Assembly: GCF_001530125.1 (NCBI RefSeq)
Contig: NZ_LDUG01000021.1
Location: 1 to 64,000 of the forward strand
Direction of reading: 5' to 3'
Origin: Thiobacillus denitrificans
GTDB taxonomy: Bacteria > Pseudomonadota > Gammaproteobacteria > Burkholderiales > Thiobacillaceae
Length of the DNA: 64,000 bases
Below the pieces are notes generated by a model that worked only from the letters and a program-made list of their open reading frames with translations, was not told the origin of the DNA and did no database searches. Each line of letters starts with the position of its first letter. Within the stretch, counting starts at the first letter, position 1. The position numbers and the translations under genes are program-made. Positions 25,851-34,089 of the stretch are shown here, one piece after another.

Positions 25851-27044
25851 ATGGCCTTGCTTCCTCTCGACGATCTCGACAAACATCCCCCGCTCACCGG
25901 CTGGGCCCCCTTCGCACTCGGCTTCCGGCCTTTCTTCCTCGCCGCCGGCGTCTTCGCCGTGCTGCTGATGGCGCTGTGGCTGCTGGTGCTGCGCGGCAGC
26001 CTCGACCTCGGCGAACTGCCGCCGCAGGTCTGGCACGGACACGAAATGCTGTTCGGCTTCGCCGTGGCGGTGATCGCCGGCTTTCTGCTCACCGCCGCGC
26101 AGAACTGGACCGGCATCCCCATACTGTCCGGCCCGCCGCTCGCCGCGCTGTTCCTGCTATGGCTGGCCGGGCGGCTGGGCTTCCTGGTGCCGGGCCTGCC
26201 GGCGGAGCTGGTTGCGCTGGTCGACTTGGCGTTCCTGCCTGCGGTGGCGCTGGTGCTTGCCGTGCCCATCCTCAAGGCAAGGCAGTTGCACAACGCCCCC
26301 TTCCCCGTCCTGTTGCTGGTGCTGACGGCGGCCAATGCGCTGGTGCATCTGCAAGCGCTCGGCTGGGCAGACACGGCCGGTCTTGGCTTGCACCTCGCCA
26401 CCTACGTGGTGGTGACGATGATGGTGTTGATGGGCGGGCGGGTGATTCCCAGCTTCACCGACAACAAGCTGAACACCCGCGCGCGGCGCTGGAAAACCAT
26501 CGAAATCCTGGCGCCGGTCGCCACCGTTGGCGCGTTGCTTGCCGCGCTGGCCGCACCCTATTCGCTCGTCACCGCCCTGTTCGCGGCGATCGCAGCGGCG
26601 GTGCATGTCATCCGGCTGGTGGGCTGGTATACGCACAAATTCTGGTCGGTGCCGCTGCTGTGGATCCTGCACCTGGGCTATGCCTGGATCGCGCTCGGCT
26701 TCGCGCTGCTGGCCCTGTCGGCAGCCGGAATCAGCACCGCTGCCGTCAGTGCGCTGCATGCCTTCACCACCGGCGGCATCGGCGTGCTGACTCTGGGCAT
26801 GATGGCGCGGGTCTCGCTCGGCCACACCGGGCGGGTGCTGGAAGCAGCGCCGCTGATGACGCGGGCCTTCGTCGCAATCAATCTCGCGGCGCTGCTGCGC
26901 GTCGCGCTACCGCTGCTTTTCCCGGGCGTGTATACGCAGAGCATGACGGCTGCCGGACTGCTGTGGATGGCCGCGTTCGGTCTGTTCGTCGTGGTGTATG
27001 CCCCCATGCTGCTGCGCCCGCGGGTCGACGGCAAGCCGGGCTGA
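25851..27044 (+). CDS. nnrS: NnrS family haem-copper membrane protein
   Basis: A 397-aa polytopic membrane protein with about 12 helices. Family landmarks include FALGFRPFFLAAGVFA, the WHGHEMLFGFAVAVIAGFLL segment and GGRVIPSFTDN. NnrS binds haem and copper and protects cells against nitric oxide during denitrification, fitting its place after the nitrate reductase genes. No strong ribosome binding site precedes the ATG at 25851. Confidence 0.92.
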   Translation: MALLPLDDLDKHPPLTGWAPFALGFRPFFLAAGVFAVLLMALWLLVLRGSLDLGELPPQVWHGHEMLFGFAVAVIAGFLLTAAQNWTGIPILSGPPLAALFLLWLAGRLGFLVPGLPAELVALVDLAFLPAVALVLAVPILKARQLHNAPFPVLLLVLTAANALVHLQALGWADTAGLGLHLATYVVVTMMVLMGGRVIPSFTDNKLNTRARRWKTIEILAPVATVGALLAALAAPYSLVTALFAAIAAAVHVIRLVGWYTHKFWSVPLLWILHLGYAWIALGFALLALSAAGISTAAVSALHAFTTGGIGVLTLGMMARVSLGHTGRVLEAAPLMTRAFVAINLAALLRVALPLLFPGVYTQSMTAAGLLWMAAFGLFVVVYAPMLLRPRVDGKPG

Positions 27045-27347
27045 ATAAGCGTTCTGTCCGGGCGCATCGGCACCTCCAGTCGTGCCATGCAGAACGGCGC
27101 GATAGCCGTCAGGGTGCGCATGCGGGCCACACCCGAAGGGGCTATTGGTGAACCGAATGCCCATGTGGCCAGATATCGGCCGTAGTGTGCTGCAACACGC
27201 CGCTTGCTCGCTCAACGCGGAATCTCAACGTTTACAATAACCGGGGCAGGCGGATAAGCAGCGACGACTACGGGCCGTAACCAGACCCCGAACGGTTCTG
27301 TTTTTCTGCTATCAACCCCTCGGTCATTCAACGTGAAGCACACCCCT
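27045..27347. other. Gene-free stretch between nnrS and trhP
   Basis: No gene is supported. A possible -10 element (TACAAT) near 27232-27238 could belong to the trhP promoter, but no well-spaced -35 was found. Confidence 0.4.
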
Positions 27348-28643
27348 ATGCGCCAACCCGAGTTGCTGGCACCCGCCGGCTCCCAAACCATGCTCGAAAC
27401 CGCGCTCGCCTTCGGTGCCGACGCGGTTTATGCCGGCCAGCCGCGCTACAGCCTGCGCGTCCGCAACAACAGCTTCCGTGACGAAATTACGCTGGGCGTC
27501 GGCATCGAATACGCGCACAGCCGGGGCAAGCAGTTCTTTGTCGTCAGCAACATCTTTCCGCACAACTCCAAGCTGAAAACCTACCTGGCCGACATGGCGC
27601 CGGTCATCGCCCTCAAGCCGGACGCGCTGATCATGGCCGACCCGGGCCTGATCGACATGATTCGAGAAACCTGGCCCGACATGCCCATCCACCTGTCCGT
27701 ACAGGCCAACACCGTCAACTACGCGGCGGTGCGTTTCTGGAAAAAACTCGGCATCCGCCGCGTCATTCTTTCGCGTGAACTCTCGCTCGACCAGGTCGCC
27801 GAGATCCGCCAGGAATGCCCGGACATGGAACTTGAAGTCTTCGTGCATGGCGCGCTGTGCATCGCCTATTCCGGCCGCTGCCTGCTCTCGGGCTACTTCA
27901 ACCACCGCGACCCCAACCAGGGCGCCTGCACCAACTCCTGCCGCTGGGAATACAACCCCCTCCCCGGCAAGGAAGCACCGGACGGCGACGTGTATTTGCT
28001 GGAAGAAAAACAGCGCGCCGGCAGCTACATGCCCATCGAAGAAGACGAGCACGGCACCTACATCCTCAACTCGAAAGACCTGCGCGCCATTGAACACGTG
28101 CAGCGGCTGACCGAAATCGGCATCGACTCACTCAAGATCGAAGGCCGCACCAAGTCGCCCTACTATGTGGCGCGCACCTGCCAAACCTATCGCCAGGCCA
28201 TCGACGATGCCGTCGCCGGCCGCCCGCTCGATCCGGGCTTGCTGCGCGAACTCGACGGCCTGGCCAACCGGGGCTATACCGGCGGCTTCTACGAACGCCA
28301 CCCGGATCGCGAATACCAGAGCTACCTGAAGAGCCATTCCGAGTCGGACCGCAGCCTCTATGTCGGCGATGTCATGGCGTATGACGCGGCAGGCCTGGCT
28401 GAAATCGACGTGAAGAACCGGTTTTCGGTCGGCGACCGCATCGAACTCATTCACCCCAGGGGCAACCTGGAACTGACGATTACCACCATGCAAGGCAAAG
28501 ACAGCACCCCGGTCAACGTCGCACCGGGCAGCGGCCATCGCGTCAGCATTCCCATACCAGCGGGCTATGAGGGCGCATTCGTCGCGCGTTTTGTCGCAGA
28601 GCACGACCAAACACCTGCCATCCTGCCCAACGCCCCAGTCTGA
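27348..28643 (+). CDS. trhP: tRNA 5-hydroxyuridine synthesis protein TrhP (YegQ, peptidase U32 family)
   Basis: A 431-aa member of the U32 family that makes 5-hydroxyuridine at position 34 of certain tRNAs, using prephenate. The match to E. coli YegQ runs end to end: PELLAPAG, GADAVYAGQPRYSLRVRNN, LSVQAN, VFVHGALCIAYSGRCLLSGY and DPNQGACTNSCRWEY. The last two supply the Cys that bind an iron-sulfur cluster. I chose the ATG at 27348 by comparison with YegQ; a GTG at 27333 would add five residues. Confidence 0.93.
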   Translation: MRQPELLAPAGSQTMLETALAFGADAVYAGQPRYSLRVRNNSFRDEITLGVGIEYAHSRGKQFFVVSNIFPHNSKLKTYLADMAPVIALKPDALIMADPGLIDMIRETWPDMPIHLSVQANTVNYAAVRFWKKLGIRRVILSRELSLDQVAEIRQECPDMELEVFVHGALCIAYSGRCLLSGYFNHRDPNQGACTNSCRWEYNPLPGKEAPDGDVYLLEEKQRAGSYMPIEEDEHGTYILNSKDLRAIEHVQRLTEIGIDSLKIEGRTKSPYYVARTCQTYRQAIDDAVAGRPLDPGLLRELDGLANRGYTGGFYERHPDREYQSYLKSHSESDRSLYVGDVMAYDAAGLAEIDVKNRFSVGDRIELIHPRGNLELTITTMQGKDSTPVNVAPGSGHRVSIPIPAGYEGAFVARFVAEHDQTPAILPNAPV

Positions 28644-28653
28644 TGGCTGCTTA

Positions 28654-28707
28654 GCCGATGAGCCGGTGTTTCGCGTACCGGCTGGCAAGGCCGGCTCATC
28701 GGCCTTT
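28654..28707 (+). terminator. Probable terminator after trhP
   Basis: GCCGATGAGCCGG (28654-28666) pairs with CCGGCTCATCGGC (28691-28703), followed by CTTTGCT. The loop carries a second stem. It lies 11 nt after the trhP stop. The U-tract is short, so termination may be partial. Confidence 0.7.
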
Positions 28708-28817
28708 GCTAACGGTCACCGCCGCCTGATACCCAACACTCGGCAGTGACTGCTTTCGATCATGCTGAATTGGCGCTTTCGACCCATTTCGGACTGTCAG
28801 GCTGGGCAATCCTTATG

Positions 28818-28865
28818 TCTGGTTCTCGGCCTTATGCAAAGCTTTCCATAAGGCCGAAAACCAGA
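28818..28865. repeat. Long inverted repeat
   Basis: TCTGGTTCTCGGCCTTATG (28818-28836) and CATAAGGCCGAAAACCAGA (28847-28865) are inverted with one mismatch around a 10-nt centre. It belongs to no gene. It could be a terminator for the toxin-antitoxin pair (minus strand), or part of a mobile hairpin element. Confidence 0.6.
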
Positions 28866-28992
28866 CGCCTGCAACAACTGCCCTGAATGACCGTTCCTGG
28901 CCGGCAACTGCCCCAGGCAGACGAAGCCACTTTGTGCACGCAGGGTTCACTTGGGACCGGAAAATAAAGCCCGGCAAACGTTGCAACTTACC

Positions 28993-29274
28993 CTATGCAG
29001 CTTCCAGCACACGCATTTCGACGTGCAGGCCTGCGGCTGCCGCCATGTTGACCAGGGCATCCAGGGCAAACAAGTCGATCTTGCCGCGCATGAGGTCAGA
29101 GACGCGCGGCTGCGTGACGCCGAACAGCTTGGCAGCTTGCGACTGGCTGATGCCGACGCGGGCGATATGATTTTTCAAGGCCATCATCAAGACCGAGCGG
29201 AGCTTCATGTTTGCCGCTTCCTCGGGCGTGTCCTCGATGGCATCCCACACGCTGGCAAATCGTTTATTGCTCAT
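28993..29274 (-). CDS. XRE-type antitoxin (HigA-like)
   Basis: A 93-aa helix-turn-helix protein. The DNA-binding helices are GISQSQAAKLFGVTQPRVSDLMRG. It is encoded directly after its toxin with an ATGA overlap, the usual toxin-first order of HigBA-type systems. It should bind the palindrome upstream of the toxin gene to repress the pair, and neutralise the toxin by contact. Confidence 0.88.
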   Translation of the reverse strand: MSNKRFASVWDAIEDTPEEAANMKLRSVLMMALKNHIARVGISQSQAAKLFGVTQPRVSDLMRGKIDLFALDALVNMAAAAGLHVEMRVLEAA

Positions 29275-29609
29275 TGTTCTATCTCCTTCAACAAATCCCG
29301 GTAGCGTTTCGCTGCCAAGTCGATATCCGTCTTGCTGGTTTTCTGCGTTTTTTTCTGAAAGCAGTGCAGCACATAGACGGCATCGGCAAACTTGGCGACA
29401 TAGATCACCCGATACGCGCCGACTTCATCCCGAATCCGGATTTCCCGCACGCCCTGGCCTACCGTTGTCATCGGTTTCCAATCATCCGGTTCGCCGCCTT
29501 GCTGTACCTGGCCGATCTGGTGTCCAGCCTCGCGCCGCGCCGAGATGGGGAAGACACGCAGATCATCGAGGGCGCTGCCCCGGAACTCGACCGGCTTGGT
29601 ATCTATCAT
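29271..29609 (-). CDS. RelE/HigB-type toxin (Gp49 family)
   Basis: A 112-aa protein of the phage-related RelE-fold toxin group. Landmarks: FPISARREAGHQIGQVQQG, then REIRIRDEVGAYRVIYVAKFADAVYVLHCFQKKTQ, with basic residues of the kind used for ribosome-dependent mRNA cleavage. It overlaps the antitoxin start by 4 nt. The start at 29609 follows an AT-rich promoter with a palindromic operator. Confidence 0.88.
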   Translation of the reverse strand: MIDTKPVEFRGSALDDLRVFPISARREAGHQIGQVQQGGEPDDWKPMTTVGQGVREIRIRDEVGAYRVIYVAKFADAVYVLHCFQKKTQKTSKTDIDLAAKRYRDLLKEIEQ

Positions 29610-29619
29610 TGGTTTAATT

Positions 29620-29635
29620 ATACAAATATTTGTAT
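29620..29635 (-). promoter_or_regulatory. Palindromic operator/promoter of the toxin-antitoxin pair
   Basis: ATACAAATATTTGTAT is a perfect 16-bp palindrome, 10 nt upstream of the toxin ATG. On the minus strand it overlaps a TATAAT-like -10 element, so antitoxin binding would block RNA polymerase. Confidence 0.7.
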
Positions 29636-29922
29636 GTAGCGCAAGCCCTTACTGGGCCCTATTTTCCGTTCCTGGAGACAACCCCATCAAAAAGCCGCTC
29701 GCACATGACGAGGTCAGGCTTTCGAGGCCAAAGGAGGAATGCTACGAAATCGCAGTAGCGTTCGGCAATCATCATGTTGGGGGTGATGCCGGCACGGAAC
29801 TGTCATTGCGCCTGCAGATGAAACCCGGCTGCAACTCCAGAACAGGCCATCGCAGCCCGCGCATTGACGCGCGCGGCCAAACCAGTGCAGGCTTGGGGCT
29901 CTCCCGTTATTCGCCGACATCC

Positions 29923-31755
29923 ATGTCCCTCCGCTCGCTTTGCACGCGCTGGCTCGCGCTCTTCGCTTTGTTTTCCACCTCGGTACTGGCCGCCTCGCCC
30001 GACGGCGTGGTGGCGGTATCGCACCCGGCGGCGGCCGCTGCCGGCGCGCGCATGCTGGCTGCGGGCGGCAACGCCATCGATGCGGCGGCGGCGGTGCAGT
30101 TCGCGTTGAACGTGGTCGAGCCGCAGTCGTCCGGCATCGGCGGCGGCGGTTTCATGCTGATTCATCTGGCGAAAACCAGCGAAACCTTCATCGTCGATTC
30201 ACGTGAGCGTGCGCCGGCTGCGGCCAGCGCCGACATGTTCGCGCCGGACGGCTTGCCGATGCAGTTTCCGCTGGCTTCGACCAGCGGCCTTGCGGTGGGC
30301 GTGCCGGGCACTCTGCGCGGCGTCGACACCGCGCTCACCCGCTGGGGCACGAAGACGCTGGCGGACACGCTGGCGCCGGCGATCGAGCTCGCCGAACAGG
30401 GCTTTCGCGTCAACCGCTTCCTTGCCGCCGACATCGCCCATGACGGCGGTCGCACCCGGATTCATCCCGAAACCGCGGCAATTTTCCGCCCCGGCGGCGT
30501 GCCCTTGGCCGAGGGCGACTGGCTGGTGCAGCCCGAGCTCGCCAAAACCCTCAAACGCATCGCCGCCAAAGGGCCGGATGCCTTCTATCGCGGCGCCCTC
30601 GCACGGGCGATCGTCAAGGCGCAGCAGCGCACGCGCAGCGAACTGGGCGCAGCCGGAAAAGGCCGCATGACGCTGGCCGATCTCGCGCAGTATGAGGTCG
30701 CGATCCGTCAACCCCTGGTCGGCCACTACCGCGGCTGGACGCTGGCGGGCATGCCGCCGCCCTCTTCCGGCGGCCTCACCGTGCTGCAGATGCTGGGCCT
30801 CTTGGAGCATTTTCCGCTCGGCGACGCCGCGCAGGGCTACGGCTTCGGCAGCCCGAAAACCCTGCACACCATGATCGAGGCGATGCGTCTGGCGTTCGCC
30901 GACCGCGCGCTGTGGATCGGCGACGACGATGCCGCGCCGCTACCGCGACAGGGCCTGCTGCATCCCGACTATCTGGCGACGCGCGCTGCGCTGATCAAAA
31001 CAGACAGCCGCATGGACCCGCCGCAGGCGGGCGATCCGCTGCCCTGGGATTCGTCCACCGCCGTGCGGCCGAAACCATCGCGCACCCCGCAGGAAAGCCC
31101 TCACACCACGCATTTTTCCATCGTCGATCGCTGGGGCAATGTGGTGAGCTACACCAGCACCATCGAATACACCTGGGGGGCGGGCATCACCGTACCGGGA
31201 TACGGCTTCCTGCTCAACAACGAGCTCACCGATTTCAACTTCATGCCCGCAGCCGACGCCGCCGAAGGCAACCCCGGCGCCAATGACGTCGCGCCCCACA
31301 AGCGCCCGCGCTCCAGCATGGCGCCCACGCTGCTGTTCAAAAACGGCAAGCCGGTCGCCGCCTACGGCTCGCCCGGCGGCGCCACCATCATCAACACCGT
31401 GCTCAATGTCACCCTCAACTTGATCGACCACGGCATGAGCATGCAGCAGGCCATCGCCGCCCCGCGCCTGTCGGTCACCCACGCGGCGGGCCAGGTGAAG
31501 TGCGAAGGCGGCGCGCCCTTCATGCAGCCGCGTTTCAGCGTCGCCACGCAGGACGCCTTGCGCAAGATGGGGCATGCGAGATTGGGCGAAGCGGGGACCG
31601 AGGGCTGCCAGGAAACGATCGGGGCGGTGCAGGCAGTCGTCATCGACCTCGCGTCCGGCACCCATCACGGCGCCGCCGACCCGCGCCGCGAAGGAACAGT
31701 GGTTCAGGTCGGCCAGCGCCTTGACGGAAACCAGGCTCGGAAGAACTACCCGTAA
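29923..31755 (+). CDS. ggt: Gamma-glutamyltransferase (periplasmic)
   Basis: A 610-aa Ntn-hydrolase that splits glutathione and transfers the gamma-glutamyl group. The signal peptide (hydrophobic LALFALFSTSVLAA) sends it to the periplasm. The precursor is expected to self-cleave before Thr395, the nucleophile at the start of TTHFSIVD. Substrate-site motifs SSGIGGGGFMLIH and YGSPGGATIIN are intact. I chose the ATG at 29923 because it starts the signal peptide; the frame is open upstream to 29545 over unrelated sequence and across the toxin promoter. It stands alone. Confidence 0.92.
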   Translation: MSLRSLCTRWLALFALFSTSVLAASPDGVVAVSHPAAAAAGARMLAAGGNAIDAAAAVQFALNVVEPQSSGIGGGGFMLIHLAKTSETFIVDSRERAPAAASADMFAPDGLPMQFPLASTSGLAVGVPGTLRGVDTALTRWGTKTLADTLAPAIELAEQGFRVNRFLAADIAHDGGRTRIHPETAAIFRPGGVPLAEGDWLVQPELAKTLKRIAAKGPDAFYRGALARAIVKAQQRTRSELGAAGKGRMTLADLAQYEVAIRQPLVGHYRGWTLAGMPPPSSGGLTVLQMLGLLEHFPLGDAAQGYGFGSPKTLHTMIEAMRLAFADRALWIGDDDAAPLPRQGLLHPDYLATRAALIKTDSRMDPPQAGDPLPWDSSTAVRPKPSRTPQESPHTTHFSIVDRWGNVVSYTSTIEYTWGAGITVPGYGFLLNNELTDFNFMPAADAAEGNPGANDVAPHKRPRSSMAPTLLFKNGKPVAAYGSPGGATIINTVLNVTLNLIDHGMSMQQAIAAPRLSVTHAAGQVKCEGGAPFMQPRFSVATQDALRKMGHARLGEAGTEGCQETIGAVQAVVIDLASGTHHGAADPRREGTVVQVGQRLDGNQARKNYP

Positions 31756-31933
31756 TTCAAGGAACGCCGACGAAATGTCGCATTGAGAAAATCGGTGCTG
31801 CGCTCGCAACACGTCCTTTTGGGCCGCGCGTATGCCCACTTTAAAAACGCGGATAGTTTGCTAAAGTGAATGAAGTGAGTGGCATCCCCCGGTCTTTTTT
31901 CAATCCGGCTGCCCGGGGTCAAGGAGGTGAACA

Positions 31934-32161
31934 ATGGATATTGTTGACATGATCGTCCATGTAAACGAGACGATTCCCACCGAGAGAATGCACGAGCTGG
32001 AAGACGTGGTGCGGACCGATGCCTGCGTCATCAGCGCCTGCAGTTCGAACGAGAATCCCCATCTGCTGATGGTGACCTACAACCCCGCGTGCACGAGTTC
32101 CGGCTACGTCTTGAATATGATTCAGGCGCAAGGCGTTCACGCCAATCTGGTCGGGCTCTAG
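31934..32161 (+). CDS. Small HMA-like (ferredoxin-fold) protein
   Basis: A 75-aa protein with a beta-alpha-beta-beta-alpha-beta pattern like heavy-metal-associated domains: an N-terminal strand DMIVHVNE, helix RMHELEDVVR, strands ACVISACS and HLLMVTYNP, and a last helix. The HMA metal motif CxxC is missing, though three Cys occur elsewhere. It has a strong AAGGAGGTG ribosome binding site. It is the first of five small genes in the same direction. A CACTTTA/TAAAGTG inverted pair at 31837-31868 lies upstream and may be a regulatory site. Confidence 0.65.
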   Translation: MDIVDMIVHVNETIPTERMHELEDVVRTDACVISACSSNENPHLLMVTYNPACTSSGYVLNMIQAQGVHANLVGL

Positions 32162-32281
32162 CAAGCACCTTCGCGGCGGCGTTTCGCCTCCGATACGGTA
32201 TCGCGCAACGCGCCGCGAGCCCCGCTGGATTTCATGCACCTACGCTTAGCTTCAACACGCTTAGCTTCAAGGAGGACTCCC

Positions 32282-32581
32282 ATGAAACACATGACCATCG
32301 ACATGCCGATCGTATCCGAATGCCTGGCGAGTGAATGCGCCTACAACGTCGACATGAATTGCCACGCCAAGGCGATCACCGTGGGCAATAGCCTGCATGC
32401 AGGCTGCGATACCTTTTTTTCGGGTTCGGGCCACACCAGGGCGACCACCCGGACGGCAGGAATCGGCGCCTGCAAATCCACCAACTGCGCATTCAACGAG
32501 GATCTGGAGTGCATGACGGACAGCATTCGCGTGGCCCCGGCAGGTCAGGCGGTCAACTGCATGACTTACTCGCCGCGCTAA
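32282..32581 (+). CDS. DUF1540 domain protein (two Cys-rich repeats)
   Basis: A 99-aa protein with two copies of the DUF1540 motif: CLASECAYNVDMNCHAKAIT near the start and CKSTNCAFNEDLECMTDSI further on. A spacer with HAGCDTFF and a final Cys near the end complete the pattern. DUF1540 proteins probably bind metal through these Cys; their function is not established. A perfect AAGGAGG ribosome binding site precedes the ATG. Just before it, a tandem duplication of ACGCTTAGCTTCAA occurs at 32242-32271. Confidence 0.85.
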   Translation: MKHMTIDMPIVSECLASECAYNVDMNCHAKAITVGNSLHAGCDTFFSGSGHTRATTRTAGIGACKSTNCAFNEDLECMTDSIRVAPAGQAVNCMTYSPR

Positions 32582-32645
32582 TCGGCAACCGCCCCGGCCA
32601 AGGCGCCATCCAAGTTTACGATCTACAAACCGTGGAGGGATGCCT

Positions 32646-33002
32646 ATGTCACGATCATCCGAATTACTCAAGCTGCCTGGCGCGGTTGCCGCGGGTCTCT
32701 TTTCCCGCAAGGGGTTTTTGGAAGAGTTCGAAGGCCCTTTCCCTGCCAGCGAGGCTGCCGGGCTGGCAGGCTTGTGTTCCGCCATTACGCTGACAATGGA
32801 AATGCAGGGGCTGCTGCTGGAACGCTTAACCGGGGAACCCGGCTGGGCAGGCTGTTACGGCTGGGCAGCGTGGGGGCCAGGAAGCGCCATCGTCGCGGTG
32901 GACGACAGCATGTGCATTGTGCAGACACCGGCAACATCCTTCGACGAAGTGTTCTCGGCCATGCGAACGGCAGCGGGCGTCGAGGTCAGTGAAACCGAAT
33001 AA
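32646..33002 (+). CDS. DUF2173 family protein (paralogue 1)
   Basis: A 118-aa protein of the DUF2173 family, with the N-terminal motif LLKLPGAVAAGLFSRKGFL and a roadblock/profilin-like alpha-beta layout. The ATG at 32646 is preferred over 32640 because GGAGG then sits 7 nt upstream. The biological role of the family is unknown; I infer from gene content that it belongs with sulfur-oxidiser accessory genes. It lies 12 nt before paralogue 2. Confidence 0.75.
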   Translation: MSRSSELLKLPGAVAAGLFSRKGFLEEFEGPFPASEAAGLAGLCSAITLTMEMQGLLLERLTGEPGWAGCYGWAAWGPGSAIVAVDDSMCIVQTPATSFDEVFSAMRTAAGVEVSETE

Positions 33003-33014
33003 AAGGAGAATAAG

Positions 33015-33362
33015 ATGCCGACCCTGGATCAACTCATGCAGCTGCCGGGCGCTTATGGCGCGATCGAATTTTCCTGCGCGGGCGAGTTGGGTGACATGCG
33101 CGGCGAGCTGGAGCCGGATTTCGCCGAAATCGTCGCGCAGATGTGCGCCGCCAACATGGCCATCTATCGCATGCAAGCCACGGGCTGGGCGAAGCATACC
33201 GGTCAGCGGGGCTTCCTGCCCGAACGCGGCTTTGCCTTCCTGAGTCTCGACCATGTGATGATGGGGATGGACGGAAAGGCTGTCCTCGGACATAGCCTGG
33301 GGTTCAACTACGACCGGGCTTACCAGCTCTTCAATGAAAATGCCCAGGGAGACGCCGAATAA
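33015..33362 (+). CDS. DUF2173 family protein (paralogue 2)
   Basis: A 115-aa relative of the neighbouring gene, starting MPTLDQLMQLPGAYGAIEFS and containing the family segment VAQMCAANMAIYRMQATGW. It has a good ribosome binding site (AAAGGAG) and follows paralogue 1 by 12 nt. Sequence is clearly diverged from paralogues 1 and 3, so the triplication is old and the copies probably differ in role. Confidence 0.75.
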   Translation: MPTLDQLMQLPGAYGAIEFSCAGELGDMRGELEPDFAEIVAQMCAANMAIYRMQATGWAKHTGQRGFLPERGFAFLSLDHVMMGMDGKAVLGHSLGFNYDRAYQLFNENAQGDAE

Positions 33363-33372
33363 TTCACTATTT

Positions 33373-33460
33373 GTCATTGCGAGCGCAGCGAAGCAATCCA
33401 GAATGCCAGCGGAATCAAAGAACTCTGGATCGCCACGGCCCTGCGGGCCTCGCGATGACG
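33373..33460. repeat. Dispersed palindromic repeat, family B (copy 2)
   Basis: Starts GTCATTGCGAGCGCAGCGAA and ends CTCGCGATGACG, with inner CTCTGGATCG. It closely matches the copy in the narH-narJ gap. It sits between DUF2173 paralogues 2 and 3. Confidence 0.85.
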
Positions 33461-33478
33461 AAATCAATCAGCGCTTCC

Positions 33479-33617
33479 CTAGGGAGACGCTGATTAATCC
33501 GTCTTTGCGAGGAGCGAAGCGACGCGGCAATCCAGAAATGCCTGCTTAATCAATGCGCTGGATTGCCGCGCTTCGCTCGCAATGACGGTTATATCGAATT
33601 AATCAGTGTTTCCCTAG
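33479..33617. repeat. Family B repeat (copy 3) nested in another inverted-repeat element
   Basis: Outer inverted arms CTAGGGAGACGCTGATTAAT (33479-33498) and ATTAATCAGTGTTTCCCTAG (33598-33617) match in 18 of 20 positions. Between them lies a full family B hairpin (33500-33587; CTTTGCGAGGAGCGAAGCGA at the left, CGCTCGCAATGACG at the right). A third, inverted copy of the outer arm (ATCAGCGCTTCCCTAG) abuts on the left. Confidence 0.75.
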
Positions 33618-33655
33618 CAGCCCGGAGGCGATGGTGTCACAGAAGGAGATAGACC

Positions 33656-33991
33656 ATGACGGATCTAGCGAGTCTGCTTGAGATCAAGGGCGTGGTCGCA
33701 GCCCTGCGCTTTTATGATGACGGCACTCTGATGGAGGCGGCAGGCGAGATCGATCCGCTGCATACGGACCTTGCCGCGGAGTTGTGTTATGCCAATGGGC
33801 GCATCCTGCATCACAGCAGCGATGTCCTCACGACCATTTCCGGCAAGGCTGGCTGGCCGCCGCGGGGATGGATGATGATGGGTGACGAGCTGTCCATCTG
33901 CACCATCGCGAATGTGGTGTGTTTCGTGAAAAATAGCGAGGTGTCTTTCAACGAAACATTGAAAGTCCTGTCTGAGATTGAAAGTCAATAA
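33656..33991 (+). CDS. DUF2173 family protein (paralogue 3)
   Basis: A 111-aa family member: SLLEIKGVVAALRFYDDGTL at the start, then AAELCYANGRIL and GWMMMGDELSICTIANVVCF. The ribosome binding site AAGGAG is present. It is separated from paralogues 1 and 2 by about 290 nt of inserted repeats, and probably was once part of the same operon. Confidence 0.72.
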   Translation: MTDLASLLEIKGVVAALRFYDDGTLMEAAGEIDPLHTDLAAELCYANGRILHHSSDVLTTISGKAGWPPRGWMMMGDELSICTIANVVCFVKNSEVSFNETLKVLSEIESQ

Positions 33992-34089
33992 AAACAACAT
34001 CCTGGACAGGACAGACAGAACGCCGACCCGACTTGCCTGCACCCGCACCATAGAATTGCCCATCCTCAACCACCTTGCGGGTCGACAGA

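Noticed and set aside
27333-27347. GTG start for trhP
   Set aside because: The ATG at 27348 matches the conserved beginning of the family better; the GTG is not excluded.
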